DNA of 64,000 nucleotides from Micavibrio aeruginosavorus EPB (GTDB taxonomy: Bacteria; Pseudomonadota; Alphaproteobacteria; Micavibrionales; Micavibrionaceae), in contig NC_020812.1 in the NCBI RefSeq assembly GCF_000348745.1, positions 496,001 to 560,000 of the forward strand, given 5' to 3'. The notes beneath the pieces are model-generated. The model searched no databases and was not told where the DNA came from. It saw nothing but the letters and a program-made list of their open reading frames with translations. Position numbers and translations under genes: made by a program. Positions 54,748 to 62,586 of the stretch are shown here, piece after piece. How positions within the stretch are numbered: the stretch's first letter is position 1; each line of letters opens with the position of its first letter.

Positions 54748-55497
54748 TTATTCGTCTTCACTCTCTTCTGACGTTGATTCAGATGTGGGATTGTCCGGGT
54801 TGTCCTCGGCATCCATGTCGATATCTTGTGCTTCCGGCTCTTCGGCTGTGGCTTCCGGGGCTGGGGGGACTGTTTGTTCAATCGTTCCCTGGCTATCAAT
54901 ATCGGGTGTGCTGACCACAGGAATGCCTGAAACGCTGCCGGATCCCGCATTTGTTGTCACCAAATCAACGGCATGGCATGTGTCGGGGCAGTAATAAACC
55001 GATGTATCTTCGCATCCTGATGCCCCGTTACAGCTGCGGCGGATACGAACATAACTTTTGGCGGCGGTGGCGACGGCAACGTGACGCTGCATCATCACTT
55101 TGCCTTCCGGGTCCAGAATGCGCAGGAAGGTCGAGCCCGGCTGCCGCGGAACCAGCAACAGGCTGCGCGGCGTTTCCATGACAACGCTCAATTGGTTCGG
55201 GTTGCCGACGATAATGGTGCCCGCATCCTGGTCCAGGCGCAAAATTTCGGTCTTGTCCGGGGTCAAAGACAGTTGCGGGTGTGTCGGCGCGGTGCTGAGC
55301 AGGCGGCCTGCAATATCGTCGCGGTCCGCGGTTGTTGCCGCATCATCCCCATATTGAACAATGGTTTGCGGCATTAAATCCTTGGCCGGGGCAACAGCAT
55401 TTTGAGCGGACGCGGCGGTCGTGCAAAAAACAAATCCGACGGACACGGCCAGAATCGCAAACGCAGCCCGGCAGCTTTGAACAGAAAAATGGGACAT
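54748..55497 (-). CDS. Secreted protein with an orphan pilus-N (secretin N-terminal) domain
   Basis: A 249-aa protein; the chosen ATG gives a signal peptide cleaved near ASAQN (residue 31). Residues about 85-165 resemble the pilus-N domain of CpaC: ILRLDQDAGTIIVGNPNQLS, then SLLLVPRQPGSTFLRILD and KVMMQRHVAVA parallel the CpaC pattern of strand-Val-Gly-Asn repeats. No secretin core follows; instead there is a Cys-rich segment (RRSCNGASGCEDTSVYYCPDTC split across four Cys) and a strongly acidic C-terminus ending EESEDE. It lies 77 bases upstream of tadD on the same strand, suggesting a pilus role. Confidence 0.7.
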   Translation of the reverse strand: MSHFSVQSCRAAFAILAVSVGFVFCTTAASAQNAVAPAKDLMPQTIVQYGDDAATTADRDDIAGRLLSTAPTHPQLSLTPDKTEILRLDQDAGTIIVGNPNQLSVVMETPRSLLLVPRQPGSTFLRILDPEGKVMMQRHVAVATAAKSYVRIRRSCNGASGCEDTSVYYCPDTCHAVDLVTTNAGSGSVSGIPVVSTPDIDSQGTIEQTVPPAPEATAEEPEAQDIDMDAEDNPDNPTSESTSEESEDE

Positions 55498-55648
55498 GGC
55501 AAACCAACGACAATGTGGTGTGAAGGGCGGGCGGAAGGGTGCCCGTATGATGTCTTGATTATACCGTTGGAATCGCAAGGAATCATCAGTTTTTTGTGGA
55601 AAACTGCGTTGGTGCGAAATTTTAGGTGTTATGGAATTTCTGGGGGGA

Positions 55649-55723
55649 TGGTGCGCAATACAGGGATTGAACCTGTGACCCCTACGATGTCAACATAGTG
55701 CTCTACCGCTGAGCTAATTGCGC
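55649..55723 (-). tRNA. tRNA-Val (anticodon GAC)
   Basis: Read on the minus strand, a 7-bp acceptor stem (GCGCAAT/ATTGCGC), a D arm (AGCTCAGCGGTAGAGC), an anticodon stem CTATG/CGTAG around TTGACAT giving anticodon GAC, and a T arm with GGTTCAATCCC form a complete cloverleaf. The CCA end is encoded in the gene. Confidence 0.95.
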
Positions 55724-55831
55724 GTCTTAATCCTTCAAGACTGGCCGATTCACTTCTGCATGTCTCGACCGAGGGTGAAAAAACCAGAAATTGGCATGGA
55801 TGACAAGTGGTTTTTTACGGGAATAGGGGCT

Positions 55832-56188
55832 TTATGCCGCCAAAAGCTGTTCCACCTGATCCACCAAATCTTTCAGGTGGAAGGGTTTGGACAGCACTTT
55901 GGCCTGATTTTCGGCCCCGCTGTCGGCGGCGACGGCGGCAAAACCCGTGATAAACATGACTTTGAGGCTGGGGGCGATGGCCGCGGCCTTGCGGGATAGT
56001 TCAATGCCATCAATCCCCGGCATGACAATGTCCGAGAGCAGCAGGTCATAAGCCGGATCGGTTTCAATGGCCTTTAGGGCTAAAATTCCATTTTCACATA
56101 ATGTGACGCTGTGGCCCGCTTTTTCCAGCGCCATGGCCAGAAACTGGCGCATTGATGCGTCATCTTCGGCAATCAGAATGCGGGCCAT
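55832..56188 (-). CDS. cpdR: Single-domain response regulator CpdR
   Basis: A 118-aa receiver-only protein with the phospho-acceptor Asp53 in LLLSDIVMPGIDG, acidic pocket AEDD (8-10), the FITGFAAVA switch region and the distinctive KVLSKPFHLKDLVDQVEQLLAA tail. This matches alphaproteobacterial CpdR closely. Unphosphorylated CpdR primes ClpXP at the cell pole to degrade cell-cycle proteins in Caulobacter; the terminal AA could matter for recognition. It is divergent from glk. Confidence 0.92.
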   Translation of the reverse strand: MARILIAEDDASMRQFLAMALEKAGHSVTLCENGILALKAIETDPAYDLLLSDIVMPGIDGIELSRKAAAIAPSLKVMFITGFAAVAADSGAENQAKVLSKPFHLKDLVDQVEQLLAA

Positions 56189-56311
56189 GGGTGTATCCTT
56201 TGCGGGTGGACGGGGTGGTCAAATTACAATACGGGCCCGATGTGTCAACGGGGACGGTCTTGAACCAACCTTTCCCCGCCTATATAGCAAAGGGCAGGGG
56301 AGACCATAAAA

Positions 56312-57274
56312 ATGACCGCCACAGGATTGATCGCCGATATTGGTGCAACCAATGCCCGCTTTGCGCTGGTCCAGAATGGGACGCTGGACAATATACAGGT
56401 TTTAAAGTGCGCCGATCATGCCACGATTGTGGATGCCGCGCGGGCGTATTTGGCCGCGTGTGGCGCGCCCGATGTGCGGGTGGCCAGCTTCGCCATCGCC
56501 GGTCCGGTGACGGGGGATCATTTCACCATGACCAACCATCCGTGGGATTTTTCGATCGAGCAGACACGTCTGGCGCTGGGGCTCGACCATTTCACCCTGA
56601 TGAATGATTTTAAGGCCGTGGCGTTGGCCATTCCACATTTGCGCAAAACGGATTGGCGGCAAATTGGTGGCACACAAACCCCTGTGGCTGAGGCACCCAT
56701 CGCCGTCATTGGTCCCGGCACCGGATTGGGTGTGGGGGCGCTGGCCTGGGACGGACAGGCGTACCGCGCCATCCCTGGCGAAGGCGGCCATGTGACCATG
56801 CCAGCAAAGACACAACGCGAATTTGATGTGTTTCAGGCCCTGCACGACAAATACCGCCATATATCGGCCGAACGTGTGTGTTCGGGCAAGGGGCTGGTGA
56901 ATATTTACAATGCCCTGCGGATCATTGATCGCCGCAATGATCTGCCCGATCGTTCGCCGGAAGACATCAGCGCCGCCGCCCTGAACGGATCATGCGCCCT
57001 GTGTGCCGAGGCCCTGAATATGATGATTGCTTTTTTGGGCAGCATTGCGGGTAATCTGGCTCTGACGCTTGGTGCGGCGGGCGGGGTGTATATTGCGGGC
57101 GGGATTTGCGCGCAATTGGGTGAGGCATTTTTCCAATCCGATTTCCGCGATCAATTTGAATCCAAGGGGCGATTCCAATCCTATCTGGCCCCCATTCCGA
57201 CCTATCTGATCACGCATCCCTTTATTGCATTTATCGGGTTGCAGGCGGACGTGGAAAAAAGACTGTCAGTCTAG
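56312..57274 (+). CDS. glk: Glucokinase
   Basis: A 320-aa ROK-unrelated glucokinase of the E. coli Glk type. N-terminal ATP-binding segment ADIGATNARFAL, the PGTGLGVGAL phosphate loop and the EGGHVTM glucose-binding motif are present, as is GGVYIAGGI near the end. It phosphorylates glucose to glucose-6-P. The gene ends overlapping the convergent glycosyltransferase by 4 bases. Confidence 0.93.
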   Translation: MTATGLIADIGATNARFALVQNGTLDNIQVLKCADHATIVDAARAYLAACGAPDVRVASFAIAGPVTGDHFTMTNHPWDFSIEQTRLALGLDHFTLMNDFKAVALAIPHLRKTDWRQIGGTQTPVAEAPIAVIGPGTGLGVGALAWDGQAYRAIPGEGGHVTMPAKTQREFDVFQALHDKYRHISAERVCSGKGLVNIYNALRIIDRRNDLPDRSPEDISAAALNGSCALCAEALNMMIAFLGSIAGNLALTLGAAGGVYIAGGICAQLGEAFFQSDFRDQFESKGRFQSYLAPIPTYLITHPFIAFIGLQADVEKRLSV

Positions 57275-58332
57275 GCTTTAATCAACGCGGCGTGCTGCAT
57301 CTCTGCAAACTGGCTGGCGGCCTGATCCCATGTGTAATGGTGCAGGACGTGGGCATAGCGACCCTCCGCCGTGCCGTGCCCCATGGCCTTGTGCGTGGCG
57401 ATTTCAAGATCGTCATCCAACGCGCCCAGCGTGTCATCGGTGACAATATCCATGGGCCCGGGAACAGGGTATCCCGCAATGGGCAGGCCGCAGGCCATGG
57501 CTTCAATCAATACAATCCCAAACGTATCGGTTTTGGATGGGAACACGAACACGTCGCCCGCGCGATAATGGGCGGCCAGATCGTGGCCCACCTGTTTGCC
57601 GGCAAAATGGACGTGCGGGTAATCACGCATCAATTGCGCGCGATCAGGGCCGTCACCCACAACCATTTTCGATCCGTCCCAATGCATGTCCAGAAAGGCG
57701 CGAATGTTTTTTTCAATCGCCACGCGTCCGACATAAACGGCCATGGGGCTTTTCGCATTTGGAATATTGACGACGGGGGCGTGATCATGGGTGCGGGGAT
57801 AGAAAATATTTTTATCAATCCCGCGCGTGACGCGATGGAACGGCGTTTCGATTTTCCAGTGGCGCAACTGATCTTCGATGCTCTGCGTCGTGGTCATGAC
57901 GGCGTGGGAGTGCGCATGAAATTTTCGCACCAGCGCAATACAAAAATTGCGCACAGGATTGTACAAAAACGGCAAAAATTTTGCCGCGCGCAAGGCCGTG
58001 TAATCCGGAAATTGCGTATGATAGGCCGTGGTGTAGGCCCATCCCCGTGCCCGGCATAACCCGCGTGCGGCCCAGCCGAGGGGCCCTTCGGTGGCGATAT
58101 GGATGGAATCCGGGGCCAGCGCCTCAATCTTTTGCGCCAAGGCCGTGCGCGGAAACATCACCAGTTCGATTTCCCGGTACCCCGGCATGGGAAACCGTTT
58201 GGGAAAATCGGCGGGACCGATAACATGCACATCATGCCCCATCCGTTCCAGATCGGGGATCATCAATTCATAGGTCCGCACCACCCCGTTGATCTGGGGC
58301 TTCCAGGCGTCGCTGATGATAACAATACGCAT
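57271..58332 (-). CDS. Family-4 (GT-B) glycosyltransferase
   Basis: A 353-aa cytoplasmic enzyme. The N-terminal Rossmann half opens MRIVIISDAWKPQINGVVRT, the acceptor-binding start typical of GT4 mannosyl- or glucosyltransferases; the C-terminal half has the donor motifs VYVGRVAIEKNI and the E-x7-E region FGIVLIEAMACGLP. Likely adds a sugar to a lipid or polysaccharide acceptor; the donor cannot be read. AGGATC precedes the ATG; a longer in-frame start (58404) lacks support. Confidence 0.88.
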   Translation of the reverse strand: MRIVIISDAWKPQINGVVRTYELMIPDLERMGHDVHVIGPADFPKRFPMPGYREIELVMFPRTALAQKIEALAPDSIHIATEGPLGWAARGLCRARGWAYTTAYHTQFPDYTALRAAKFLPFLYNPVRNFCIALVRKFHAHSHAVMTTTQSIEDQLRHWKIETPFHRVTRGIDKNIFYPRTHDHAPVVNIPNAKSPMAVYVGRVAIEKNIRAFLDMHWDGSKMVVGDGPDRAQLMRDYPHVHFAGKQVGHDLAAHYRAGDVFVFPSKTDTFGIVLIEAMACGLPIAGYPVPGPMDIVTDDTLGALDDDLEIATHKAMGHGTAEGRYAHVLHHYTWDQAASQFAEMQHAALIKA

Positions 58333-58427
58333 GCGTTGATCCTGTATCAAAGAGGGCAGATGGACATAACGGGCAAAGCGGACTAGAGTCAATATACGGC
58401 CCATTCTTATGCTATGATAAAAGCGTG

Positions 58428-59984
58428 ATGTCCTTGATGTCTTTTTCTTTTTTCAACTTTTTACGCGGCACGGCCCTGATGGCCGGGCTGGCAATTGGGC
58501 TGTGGGTTCTGGCGGCGGGTCCCATGGCGGGGACGGCGGCGGCGCAAACGCCTGTGCCGGGCTTGCCGGCCTGTAACCTTGTGCGCGAAGCCATCGTGAA
58601 TTTAAAAGCCCCCAATTTCGGCGTGCCTGTGATTTGGGATGGGTTGTTTGGTGACGAATCGAAATTGATGCGTTTTTCCGCCGCGACGCCATTACCATCG
58701 GGCAGCGTCCTGATCGCCGGGGAGCATTTGAATGAAAAATTTCAACCGCTTGAAACGTTCATCGTTGAAATGAACAGCCGCGGACGCGGCATTGGCGAAA
58801 AGCGTATTCAGGCGTTGAAAGGGGAAAAAATCACCGCGCTGGTGCCCGTTGATCACGGCTATGTGGTGGCCAGCAATATCCTGTCTGGCCCCGCAGATGA
58901 AAAGCAGGTGCGGCTGGCATGGTATGATGAGGCACGCACCTATATTCGCGATCTGGTGTTAAAAGACGCGCTCTATGATTTTGAATCATATACTCTGTTG
59001 CCCGCGAATGAGGGTAACGGGTTTATCGCTGTCGTTCATGCCCGCCCGCGTCAAGGATCGATGGATGAGCACGGTCTTCTCTACCGCATCAGCGCAACGG
59101 GAAAAATTTTGTGGAAGCGGGCCTATCGCTCCGGCGCGGCCAGTCTGATGCACGGCATCGCCCCGGTTGGGGATACGGGGTACGTTGTTACGGGCCGCGA
59201 ACTGGCGGAAAATGGCCGTATTTCGGGTATGGCCATGGAAGTCAACAATGATGGAACGCTGGTATGGCAACAGCCGTATCCGCGCGGCGTTCATGCCCTG
59301 CTGCGCAAGGCCAGCGTGCGACCTGATGGGCGCGTTGTAATGGTGGGGCAAATCACACCGTTTGGTGAAACCTATTCCACCGCCTGGGTGATGGAGGTGG
59401 ATACGAATGGCGAAATATTGTGGCAACGTTATTTTCCGTTGGGTGGAAACGAAACCGATGCACGTGGGGTCATAACGTATGACGATGGCCGCACGGTGGT
59501 GATGGTGAACGTGCGGCCGCGCAATGAATATGCGGATGATCGCGATCATATCCGTCTGCTGACATTATCGCCACGTGGGGAAATTCTGCGTGATGAACCT
59601 TATGTCGAGGGGCAACACGCCCAGGCCAGCCAGATCAGTCTGGGGTACAAAAGTGAACGCGTGGTGATTGCGTTTGTTGAGGGCACAGCCGGATCCCTTT
59701 TGCCGGATGAAGTTGTCTTGATCACCGAGCAGATTAAGAAACAAGGGCGGCGCACCGTCGGTCCCGATGGTAAGGTTGTCGAATCCTATGTTGCGCCCGA
59801 AGAACCAGCTAAAGAACAACCGGCCCTCACACCCGAAAAACCGCCCGTAGCGGACGTGGGTGAGGCGGATCAAGAGAAAAAAGACGATCCATCCTTCCGT
59901 GGTTGGGTTTTTGTTGCGACGGCATTGGACCCTTACAAGGACCCGTGCCTGCCCTTAGACATTCCAAGAGTACAAGACAAGTGA
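58428..59984 (+). CDS. Hypothetical secreted repeat protein (propeller-like)
   Basis: A 518-aa protein with an N-terminal signal peptide (hydrophobic core about 12-35, cleavage near AAAQTP). The body is made of repeated beta units in which strands end in phrases such as SGSVLIAGEHL, GYVVTGRELAEN, GRVVMVGQIT and RTVVMVNV about 55-60 residues apart, as in beta-propeller or PQQ-like domains. The C-terminal 70 residues are charged and Pro-rich, followed by a short conserved-looking end with two Cys. No family named. Start could be the ATG 9 bases on (58437). It overlaps the RluD gene start (GTGA). Confidence 0.62.
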   Translation: MSLMSFSFFNFLRGTALMAGLAIGLWVLAAGPMAGTAAAQTPVPGLPACNLVREAIVNLKAPNFGVPVIWDGLFGDESKLMRFSAATPLPSGSVLIAGEHLNEKFQPLETFIVEMNSRGRGIGEKRIQALKGEKITALVPVDHGYVVASNILSGPADEKQVRLAWYDEARTYIRDLVLKDALYDFESYTLLPANEGNGFIAVVHARPRQGSMDEHGLLYRISATGKILWKRAYRSGAASLMHGIAPVGDTGYVVTGRELAENGRISGMAMEVNNDGTLVWQQPYPRGVHALLRKASVRPDGRVVMVGQITPFGETYSTAWVMEVDTNGEILWQRYFPLGGNETDARGVITYDDGRTVVMVNVRPRNEYADDRDHIRLLTLSPRGEILRDEPYVEGQHAQASQISLGYKSERVVIAFVEGTAGSLLPDEVVLITEQIKKQGRRTVGPDGKVVESYVAPEEPAKEQPALTPEKPPVADVGEADQEKKDDPSFRGWVFVATALDPYKDPCLPLDIPRVQDK

Positions 59985-60982
59985 TTGAGATTGAAGACGA
60001 CGACGATGCGGGCCTACAGGTCACAATATCCGATGATCTGGATGGCATGCGTCTAGATAAAGCGCTGGCCGTTCTGTGCCCCGACCATTCACGGACACGA
60101 TTGAAAGCGTTGATTGAAGACGGGCAGGTGACGGCGAACGGGCGCACGTTGCGCGATGCCTCTATGCCGGTGAAGGCGGGATTGGCGTTACAGGTTGTTG
60201 TACCGCAAGCGGTCGAAGCCACGCCGCAGCCCGAAAATATTCCGCTGGATATTGTGTACGAAGATTCCGATTTATTGGTCATCAATAAACAGGCCGGATT
60301 GGTCGTGCACCCCGGTGCGGGAAATCCCACGGGAACGCTGGTGAATGCGTTGTTGTATCATTGTGGTGATACGCTCTCCGGCATTGGCGGCGTCATGCGC
60401 CCCGGGATTGTCCACCGCCTGGATATGGAGACGACGGGCCTGATGGTTGTGGCCAAGAACGATGTTGCGCATCGTGGTTTGTCGGATCAATTGGCGGACC
60501 GCACATTGCACCGTTTGTATATGGCGATTGTCTGGCGTATTCCGGCGCATAAAGGCGTGGTGGATATGCCGATCGGGCGTCACCCGGCCTTCCGCCAGAA
60601 AATGGCGGTCAATGTGCGTGGGGGGCGCGAAGCGCGCACGCATTATAATGTGGAGCGCAGTTTTGGTGAGGCCGCATCGCTGATCACCTGCAAACTGGAA
60701 TCCGGGCGCACGCACCAGATCCGCGCGCATATGGCGGCCATTCGTCATCCGTTGGTGGGGGACCCGCTCTATGGTCTGCAACACAACGCGCAGGAATCAC
60801 TGTTGCGAAAGGGCGGTTTAAGCCCGGAGGAAGCGGATTTCGTCCTGAAATTCCCGCGCCAGGCCCTGCACGCCCGCCATATTGGCTTTATCCACCCGGT
60901 TACGGGTGAGGAAATGGGGTTTGATGCGGGCCCGCCGGCGGACATAGAAGAGTTGATTTCTGTAATGGAAACAATAAGTTAG
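59981..60982 (+). CDS. rluD: RluD-type 23S rRNA pseudouridine synthase
   Basis: A 333-aa RluA/RluD-family enzyme. An S4 RNA-binding domain (about 15-70: GMRLDKALAVLC, SRTRLKALIEDGQVTANG) precedes the catalytic domain with HRLDMETTGLM (catalytic Asp148), the GRTHQIRAHMA segment and a typical HARHIGFIHP end. RluD modifies 23S rRNA helix 69. A GTG start is chosen because it overlaps the upstream stop (GTGA) and gives a normal length; the long acidic N-terminus (IEIEDDDDAG) is a little odd. Confidence 0.9.
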   Translation: MIEIEDDDDAGLQVTISDDLDGMRLDKALAVLCPDHSRTRLKALIEDGQVTANGRTLRDASMPVKAGLALQVVVPQAVEATPQPENIPLDIVYEDSDLLVINKQAGLVVHPGAGNPTGTLVNALLYHCGDTLSGIGGVMRPGIVHRLDMETTGLMVVAKNDVAHRGLSDQLADRTLHRLYMAIVWRIPAHKGVVDMPIGRHPAFRQKMAVNVRGGREARTHYNVERSFGEAASLITCKLESGRTHQIRAHMAAIRHPLVGDPLYGLQHNAQESLLRKGGLSPEEADFVLKFPRQALHARHIGFIHPVTGEEMGFDAGPPADIEELISVMETIS

Positions 60983-61002
60983 AAATTCGCATAAAAAACC
61001 GC

Positions 61003-61031
61003 TTGAATTTACATAAAATTGTATGTATTCT
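61003..61031 (+). promoter_or_regulatory. Sigma-70-type promoter of the putative small RNA
   Basis: TTGAAT (61003-61008) and TATTCT (61026-61031) are 17 bases apart, 20 bases beyond the rluD stop. The spacer is AT-rich. Confidence 0.6.
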
Positions 61032-61037
61032 AGAATT

Positions 61038-61296
61038 ATGGAATACGACGTTGAGTGGGTGATCAACGGATGAGAGGCAAAAGCCTCCCCAGTGTGAGAA
61101 ATAAGTGTGAGACTAAAAAAACCGCGCCGGACAAAATGGCGGCCTGATGTGGTGGGACACAAGCGTAAAGAAGAATAACTGCGAAATTCAAAAGGCGACT
61201 TTTTGAAGGGGTTCGAGAGGCGCTTTTTCCAAGGTTTACCTTTGACCGATCTGGTATCGAAACTGGCCATCAACGAAAGTTGATGGCCACTTTTTT
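61038..61296 (+). ncRNA. Putative small non-coding RNA or leader RNA
   Basis: About 259 bases lie between a well-spaced promoter and a textbook terminator, with no convincing gene. Internal hairpins include GAGGC-AAAA-GCCTC (61074-61087) and GTTGA/TCAAC arms nearby. I checked it by eye against what I know of tmRNA, RNase P RNA, 4.5S RNA and 6S RNA and saw no match. It could instead be a long leader of the following dehydrogenase gene with an attenuator, since the terminator lies 105 bases before that gene. Family unassigned. Confidence 0.5.
61264..61296 (+). terminator. Strong intrinsic terminator of the putative small RNA
   Basis: TGGCCATCAAC pairs perfectly (11 bp) with GTTGATGGCCA around a GAAA tetraloop, followed by C and T6. 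Confidence 0.93.
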
Positions 61297-61312
61297 CGTT
61301 TGATTTGTTGCG

Positions 61313-61332
61313 GTGCAGATCGTTATCTGCAC
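61313..61332. promoter_or_regulatory. Perfect inverted repeat upstream of the dehydrogenase gene
   Basis: GTGCAGAT and ATCTGCAC flank CGTT, 69 bases before the ATG. With no T tract it is not a terminator; the symmetry and position suggest an operator or a leader hairpin. Confidence 0.45.
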
Positions 61333-61400
61333 ATGATGGTGTTACAATAAGCCAGAGCAATAATGACGTGTTTTTCTGACAATAAAGCAGGATCAATCCC

Positions 61401-62525
61401 ATGGTGTATGACGATCTCTCCCCTGAATTTCTCTCCGCGTTCCCCGATTATGACGGGCACGAAACCGTGCGCAAGATTGTTGATGCGGATACGGGGCTGA
61501 CGGCTTTTATCGGCGTGCATAACCGCGCGCTGGGCCCTGCACTGGGCGGATGTCGTATGTACCCGTATGCGGGCGGGGAGGCGGATGCCATTCGCGATGT
61601 CCTGCGCCTGTCACGTGGCATGACGTATAAAAACGCGCTGGCGGGTTTGCCGTTGGGTGGTGGGAAAAGCGTTATTCTGGGCGATCCGTTCACACAAAAA
61701 ACGCCAGCCTTGATGCGCGCGATGGGCCGCGCTGTGCAATCGTTGGATGGTCATTACATTACGGCGGAAGACAGCGGCACCAGCGAAGCCGACATGCAGG
61801 ACATGGGAACCGAAACATCCTATGTCGTTGGCCTGCACCTGCCCGAAGGGGATACCAGTGCGTTGGGCGGTAACCCGTCCCCCGTCACCGCCTATGGTGT
61901 TTACATGGGGATCAAGGCGGCGGTGCGCCGCAAACACAAAACGGATTCTGTCGCCGGTCTGCACGTTGTGGTGCAGGGGTTGGGGTCCGTGGGCTATGCG
62001 TTGTGCGAATATTTGCACCGCGATGGCGCAACCCTGACCGTAACGGATACGCGACCAGCCATTCTGGATCGGGCCGTGGCCGAAATGCCGGGGACGAAAG
62101 TGGTCACGCCGGATCAAATTTTCGCGGTCGAAGGGGATGTCTTCGCACCGTGTGCGTTGGGCGCCCAGATCAATGATGAAACGGTACCGCAATTGCGCGT
62201 CGGCATCGTGGCCGGGGCCGCGAACAACCAATTGGCAACGAAACAGCATGACGACATGCTGGCCGAACGCGGTATTTTGTATGTGCCCGATTACGTGATC
62301 AATGCGGGCGGTGTGATTGCCGTGGCCTATGAATATTTCGCCCGCACGGGGCGCAACCCGTTTACCGCTCCGCTGACCCGCGATGTGATGATGGAGCACG
62401 TGACCGGGATTGGCCGCACCATTGATAAAATTCTGGCCCTGGCCGAAACCCAAGGCCTGCCCCCGGGCCGGGCCGCAGACCGGATGGCGGAATCTATCTT
62501 TATGGCCGAAAAAATCCGCGCGTGA
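61401..62525 (+). CDS. Leu/Glu/Phe/Val-type amino acid dehydrogenase
   Basis: A 374-aa oxidative deaminase. The substrate lysine Lys77 (TYKNALAG) and the catalytic Lys89 in LPLGGGKSVI are in place, along with TAEDSGTSEADMQ and the NAD-binding glycine motif VVVQGLGSVGYAL. The C-terminal region YVINAGGVIAVAYEY is typical of leucine/valine dehydrogenases. It would convert branched-chain or aromatic amino acids to 2-oxo acids with NAD+; the exact substrate is open. AGGATC is 8 bases before the ATG. Confidence 0.88.
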   Translation: MVYDDLSPEFLSAFPDYDGHETVRKIVDADTGLTAFIGVHNRALGPALGGCRMYPYAGGEADAIRDVLRLSRGMTYKNALAGLPLGGGKSVILGDPFTQKTPALMRAMGRAVQSLDGHYITAEDSGTSEADMQDMGTETSYVVGLHLPEGDTSALGGNPSPVTAYGVYMGIKAAVRRKHKTDSVAGLHVVVQGLGSVGYALCEYLHRDGATLTVTDTRPAILDRAVAEMPGTKVVTPDQIFAVEGDVFAPCALGAQINDETVPQLRVGIVAGAANNQLATKQHDDMLAERGILYVPDYVINAGGVIAVAYEYFARTGRNPFTAPLTRDVMMEHVTGIGRTIDKILALAETQGLPPGRAADRMAESIFMAEKIRA

Positions 62526-62547
62526 TTCAATCCGTATTACAGCATTC

Positions 62548-62586
62548 AAAAATAAAACCCCGGCGATGTGTCGGGGTTTTATTTTT
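62548..62586. terminator. Bidirectional terminator between the dehydrogenase and YjbH-type genes
   Basis: AAAAATAAAACCCC pairs with GGGGTTTTATTTTT, extended by a G-C pair, with an A/T-rich base on both sides. It overlaps the stop of the convergent gene. Confidence 0.88.

Noticed and set aside
61147-61206. A 19-codon frame starting Met-Trp-Trp inside the putative RNA, possibly a leader peptide
   Set aside because: The two Trp codons are suggestive, but there is no good ribosome site, and the downstream gene is not a Trp-biosynthesis gene.
60818-61402. A 194-codon minus-strand frame across the rluD end and the small-RNA region
   Set aside because: Half is antisense to rluD, the composition is Ser/Phe/Leu-rich and unlike local genes, and it would run through the promoter and terminator seen on the other strand.
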